7,276 nt of DNA, from assembly GCA_041752395.1 (NCBI GenBank), contig JBGSWN010000091.1:1-7276 (forward strand), in the 5' to 3' direction. The notes beneath the pieces are model-generated. The model made no database searches, had not been told where the DNA came from, and saw only the letters and a list, made by a program, of their open reading frames with translations. Of this stretch, positions 5,000 through 7,276 are shown piece after piece; within the stretch, counting starts at the first letter, position 1, and each line of letters starts with the position of its first letter. This DNA is from UBA6168 sp041752395. GTDB lineage: Bacteria > Bacteroidota > Bacteroidia > Chitinophagales > Saprospiraceae. The position numbers were made by a program, and so were the translations under genes.

Positions 5000-6157
5000 A
5001 TGATAAAAATAGGCATCATCGGCGCTGGCTCCATGGGCGCTGGTATCGCACAGGTAGCGGCCACCGCAGGCCAAGAGGTCTTCGTTTTCGACAGTAACCC
5101 CGCCGCCCTCGAACGGGCGCAGGCCAACCTGCTCGCCATCCTGAACAAACTCGCAGAAAAGGGCAAAATAGACGACCCCACCGCCAAGGCCATTTTCGGA
5201 AGGGTGTTTTATTTCAGTGATTTGGCCGCCTTCGGCGAAACGGGGCTGGTCATCGAGGCTATCATCGAGGACTTGGGGGTAAAAAAAGCCATGTTCAAGC
5301 AACTGGAAGGCATTGTCAGCGCTGACTGTCTTTTGGCGACCAACACCTCGTCGCTTTCCGTAGCAGCCATCGCCGCCGCTTGCGAAAAACCAGAACGGGT
5401 GCTCGGCATCCATTTTTTCAACCCTGCGCCACTGATGCAGTTGGTGGAAGTGGTGCCCGCCATCCAGACCTCCCCCGATATTGCGAAGCAGGCAAAACTG
5501 CTCATCGAAAGCTGGGGCAAACTAGTGGTGCTGGCCAAGGACACACCCGGCTTCATCGTGAATCGGGTGGCACGGCCATTCTACGGCGAAGCGCTGCGGA
5601 TACTCGAAGAGGGCATCGCCGATGTGGCTACGATTGACTGGGCGATGACGGCGCTCGGCGGCTTCCGAATGGGGCCGTTCACGCTCATGGATTTCATCGG
5701 AAACGATGTGAATTACACGGTGACGGAGACGGTGTTCCAGTCGTTTTTTTACGACCCACGGTACAAGCCATCGTTTACCCAAAAGCGCCTCAGCGAGGCG
5801 GGTTGGTTGGGTAAAAAAACGGGGCGAGGCTACTACGACTACTCGGAAGGCGCTGAAAAGCCCATTGCGAAGCAAGACGAAGAACTGGGTAAAATGATTT
5901 TCGCCCGTATCCTCGTCATGCTCATCAACGAGGCGGTGGATGCGCTTTACCTGCGCATTGCCAGTCGGGACGATATTGATTTGGCCATGACCAAGGGCGT
6001 GAACTACCCCAAGGGCCTGCTGCTTTGGGCGGACGAAATCGGCATTGAAAACTGTGTGCACATGTTGGACGCCCTGCACGGCGAGTACCTTGAAGACCGT
6101 TACCGCTGTAGTCCTTTGCTTCGCAAAATGGCCAAGGCCAAACAGAATTTTTTTTAG
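5000..6157 (+). CDS. 3-hydroxyacyl-CoA (3-hydroxybutyryl-CoA) dehydrogenase
   Basis: A 385-residue NAD-dependent enzyme oxidising 3-hydroxyacyl-CoA to 3-oxoacyl-CoA in beta-oxidation, butyrate or phenylacetate-type pathways. The N-terminal Rossmann domain (1-180) has GAGSMG (8-13) and D31 at the end of the second strand, expected for NAD. Catalytic residues keep the exact spacing of the animal enzyme: S117 in NTSSLS, H138 in GIHFFNP, E150, and N188 in PGFIVNRV. The first C-terminal helical domain (184-280) ends GWLGKKTGRGYYDY. A second 3HCDH-like domain (about 295-370) contains MLINEAVDAL and AMTKGVNYPKGLLLWAD. This second domain resembles the tail of PaaH-type proteins, but those are nearer 480-500 residues, so this is a shorter form. 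It is longer than classic butyrate-type enzymes (about 280). No partner beta-oxidation gene is in view. It is convergent with recX, 24 bp away. Confidence 0.93.
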   Translation: MIKIGIIGAGSMGAGIAQVAATAGQEVFVFDSNPAALERAQANLLAILNKLAEKGKIDDPTAKAIFGRVFYFSDLAAFGETGLVIEAIIEDLGVKKAMFKQLEGIVSADCLLATNTSSLSVAAIAAACEKPERVLGIHFFNPAPLMQLVEVVPAIQTSPDIAKQAKLLIESWGKLVVLAKDTPGFIVNRVARPFYGEALRILEEGIADVATIDWAMTALGGFRMGPFTLMDFIGNDVNYTVTETVFQSFFYDPRYKPSFTQKRLSEAGWLGKKTGRGYYDYSEGAEKPIAKQDEELGKMIFARILVMLINEAVDALYLRIASRDDIDLAMTKGVNYPKGLLLWADEIGIENCVHMLDALHGEYLEDRYRCSPLLRKMAKAKQNFF

Positions 6158-6181
6158 GTGTTTGCTGAATTTATCGGGTGA

Positions 6182-6661
6182 CTATTCACCTCCATTTAGT
6201 AAGTTCCAAACTAGCTCCGCTTCAAAGCCCCTTGACATGGCGTACTGCGCCAGCTTGCCCTTTCGGGCAAAATCATCGGCTTCGGCAATATGCCCTGCCC
6301 GTTTTTCCAAAACGGCTTTTAGCGTTTCCAAATAATCCGCTTCCTTAATTTCCTCCATCGCCTTGCGCAAGCAGTAATCGGAGATTTTGCGCAGCTTCAG
6401 CTCCTGTAGGATGCGGGTGCGGCCCCATTGTTTCATGCGGAATTTGCCACGGGCAAACGAGCGGGCGAAACGTTCTTCGTCCAAAAATTTCTCCTCGATG
6501 AGGCTGGCCATCACCTCCTCCAAATCCTGGCCGTAGCAGCCCAGTTCGATGAGTTTGCTGCGCACCTCCGAGTGGCAGCGGTCTTGGTAGGCGCAGTAGC
6601 GTTGCAGCTTGACGAGGGCATCGGCTTTGGAAGTATATTTTTTGGCGGGTTTCTTTTCCAT
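6182..6661 (-). CDS. recX: RecX family regulator of RecA
   Basis: A 159-residue, mostly helical basic protein of the RecX family, which binds RecA filaments and dampens recombination and the SOS response. Three-helix repeats are visible: the first with ALVKLQRYCAYQDRCHSEVRSKL (15-37), where the family shows 'L..R..S..EL..KL'; the second with the signature FLDEERFARSFARGK (59-73) and KQWGRTRILQELKLRKIS (77-94); and a third (105-159) that is more diverged. Length is normal. The start at 6661 follows the basic lead MEKKPAKKYTSKADAL common in Bacteroidota RecX. recA is not in the window. A TACATTTG box ends only 4 bp before the ATG, so if that box is used the mRNA would be leaderless. No clear LexA-type box was recognised. 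Confidence 0.9.
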   Translation of the reverse strand: MEKKPAKKYTSKADALVKLQRYCAYQDRCHSEVRSKLIELGCYGQDLEEVMASLIEEKFLDEERFARSFARGKFRMKQWGRTRILQELKLRKISDYCLRKAMEEIKEADYLETLKAVLEKRAGHIAEADDFARKGKLAQYAMSRGFEAELVWNLLNGGE

Positions 6662-6665
6662 GGTG

Positions 6666-6673
6666 CAAATGTA
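6666..6673 (-). promoter_or_regulatory. Possible -7 box abutting the recX start
   Basis: TACATTTG on the minus strand matches TAnnTTTG but lies only 4 bp before the recX ATG, so transcription would begin at or about the start codon. No TTTG is present at the usual upstream distance. It may be a chance match. Confidence 0.3.
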
Positions 6674-6730
6674 ACAAGCGTGACTTTTCGCACTTTCCCT
6701 CTTTTAGTAAAAACTTATCTTCGCAATGTC

Positions 6731-6767
6731 AAAAAAATGGTTGCGAATTTGCTTCGCAACCATTTTT
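6731..6767. terminator. Perfect 15-bp hairpin between divergent recX and the aminotransferase
   Basis: 6733-6747 and 6753-6767 are perfect inverted copies around TTTGC. Read leftward, the stem is followed by seven T (complement of 6731-6737), a full terminator shape; read rightward it ends in five T then CC. It lies between two gene starts, where a terminator is not expected. The core TTGCGAA/TTCGCAA dyad has a third half-copy at 6720-6726. It may be a terminator for antisense or leader RNA, or an operator. Confidence 0.65.
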
Positions 6768-6794
6768 CCAAGCCAACAGTCAAATTTAAAAACT

Positions 6795-7276
6795 ATGGTT
6801 TCTTGGTTTAATAAACAGCCTGTCACGGGCACCGACGAAGCGAACGACGAACAGTTTTTCAACCAATTGCGCCAGCAAGAATTCAGCCGCCTCGACGAGC
6901 AGCGGCACATCTATCTGGACTACACGGGCGGCAACCTCTATGCCCAGAGCCTGATTGACCGCCACTTCGACTACCTGCGAAACGCTGTGTATGGCAACCC
7001 GCACTCCACCAATCCGACCTCCCAACTTTCCACGCAGAACGTGGCCAAGGCTCGTGAAAAAGTGCTGAATTTCTTCAACGCCACCGACGATTATTTCTGC
7101 GTTTTCACTGCCAATGCCTCGGCGGCACTCCAAATCGTGGGCGAGTGCTACCCGTTTTGCGAGAATAGCCACTTCCTGCTCACCGCCGACAACCACAACT
7201 CCGTGAACGGCATCCGGGAGTACTGCCGCAGCAAGGGCGGCGATTACACCTACTGCCCGCTGCATTACGAAGACCT
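6795..7276 (+). CDS. Class V aminotransferase / cysteine-desulfurase-like protein, partial
   Basis: The N-terminal 160 residues of a PLP-dependent fold-type I enzyme; the gene continues past the window. The start ATG at 6795 opens MVSWFNKQPVTG. Then come HIYLDYTGGNLYAQSLI (38-54), matching the 'YLD.AG.T.....V' entry of the family, YGNPHSTNPTS (66-76), FTANASAALQIVGE (104-117), which is the phosphate-binding 'T.GAT.AL..V' turn, and TADNHNSVNGIRE (130-142), whose H134 fits the residue stacking on the PLP ring. The YLDYTGGNLY plus NPHSTNPTS combination is closest in style to the NifS-like domain of molybdenum-cofactor sulfurases and related class V proteins rather than IscS/SufS. The PLP lysine and any catalytic Cys are outside the window, so the activity cannot be fixed. 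A 133-bp gap holding a strong hairpin separates it from divergent recX. Confidence 0.85.
   Translation, partial: MVSWFNKQPVTGTDEANDEQFFNQLRQQEFSRLDEQRHIYLDYTGGNLYAQSLIDRHFDYLRNAVYGNPHSTNPTSQLSTQNVAKAREKVLNFFNATDDYFCVFTANASAALQIVGECYPFCENSHFLLTADNHNSVNGIREYCRSKGGDYTYCPLHYED

Noticed and set aside
5522..6079. 185-codon minus-strand open frame inside the 3-hydroxyacyl-CoA dehydrogenase gene
   Set aside because: Antisense to fully conserved catalytic and helical domains; composition is that of a shadow frame.
6177..6190. GGTGA-CTAT-TCACC mini-hairpin between the convergent 3-hydroxyacyl-CoA dehydrogenase and recX
   Set aside because: Only 5 bp of stem with no T-run on either side; it overlaps the recX stop and is too weak to call a terminator.
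6786..7265. Minus-strand open frame across the aminotransferase start
   Set aside because: The plus-strand frame carries clear class V aminotransferase motifs over the whole length; the minus frame has none.

Overview
The window looks like a chromosomal segment of a Bacteroidota bacterium. Several genes are preceded by the Bacteroidota-type -7 box TAnnTTTG, twice with a TTTG -33 box exactly 19 bp upstream. Shine-Dalgarno sequences are weak or absent. The OmpA-family gene has the beta-barrel / thrombospondin-type-3 calcium-repeat / OmpA C-terminal layout common in that phylum. The protein style suggests the Saprospiria/Chitinophagia side, but this is an inference from recall and not a database result.

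Layout, left to right. (1) 26-1282, minus strand: two complete type II toxin-antitoxin cassettes arranged head to tail. The leftmost is a RelE/ParE toxin with its antitoxin, sharing an ATGA overlap and a strong promoter. The second is a VapC-like PIN toxin with a DUF2281/VapB-like antitoxin. The VapC frame has apparently lost one base near position 708: reading the shifted frame restores the conserved C-terminus. (2) 1283-1800: 518 bp without an intact gene. It holds a truncated nucleotidyltransferase remnant (1397-1561), a small inverted repeat and a large nested palindrome built from GTTTAG units just before the next gene. (3) 1801-3057: a Glu/Leu/Phe/Val dehydrogenase, closed by a strong intrinsic terminator. 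(4) 3281-4921: an OmpA-family envelope protein with its own promoter and terminator. (5) 5000-6157: a 3-hydroxyacyl-CoA dehydrogenase with two C-terminal helical domains, convergent with (6) recX at 6182-6661 on the minus strand. (7) 6795 to the window end: the N-terminal part of a PLP-dependent class V aminotransferase / cysteine-desulfurase-like protein, divergent from recX. A perfect 15-bp hairpin sits between the two starts.

The right two thirds is a row of independently transcribed housekeeping or metabolic genes (amino-acid catabolism, envelope anchoring, fatty-acid/acyl-CoA oxidation, recombination control) and shows no sign of forming one pathway. The left 1.8 kb is the accessory part: two addiction modules plus gene debris. 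I do not see a convincing undescribed system. The observations most worth checking are the frameshifted VapC, the GTTTAG palindrome leader and the terminator-shaped hairpin between divergent genes.
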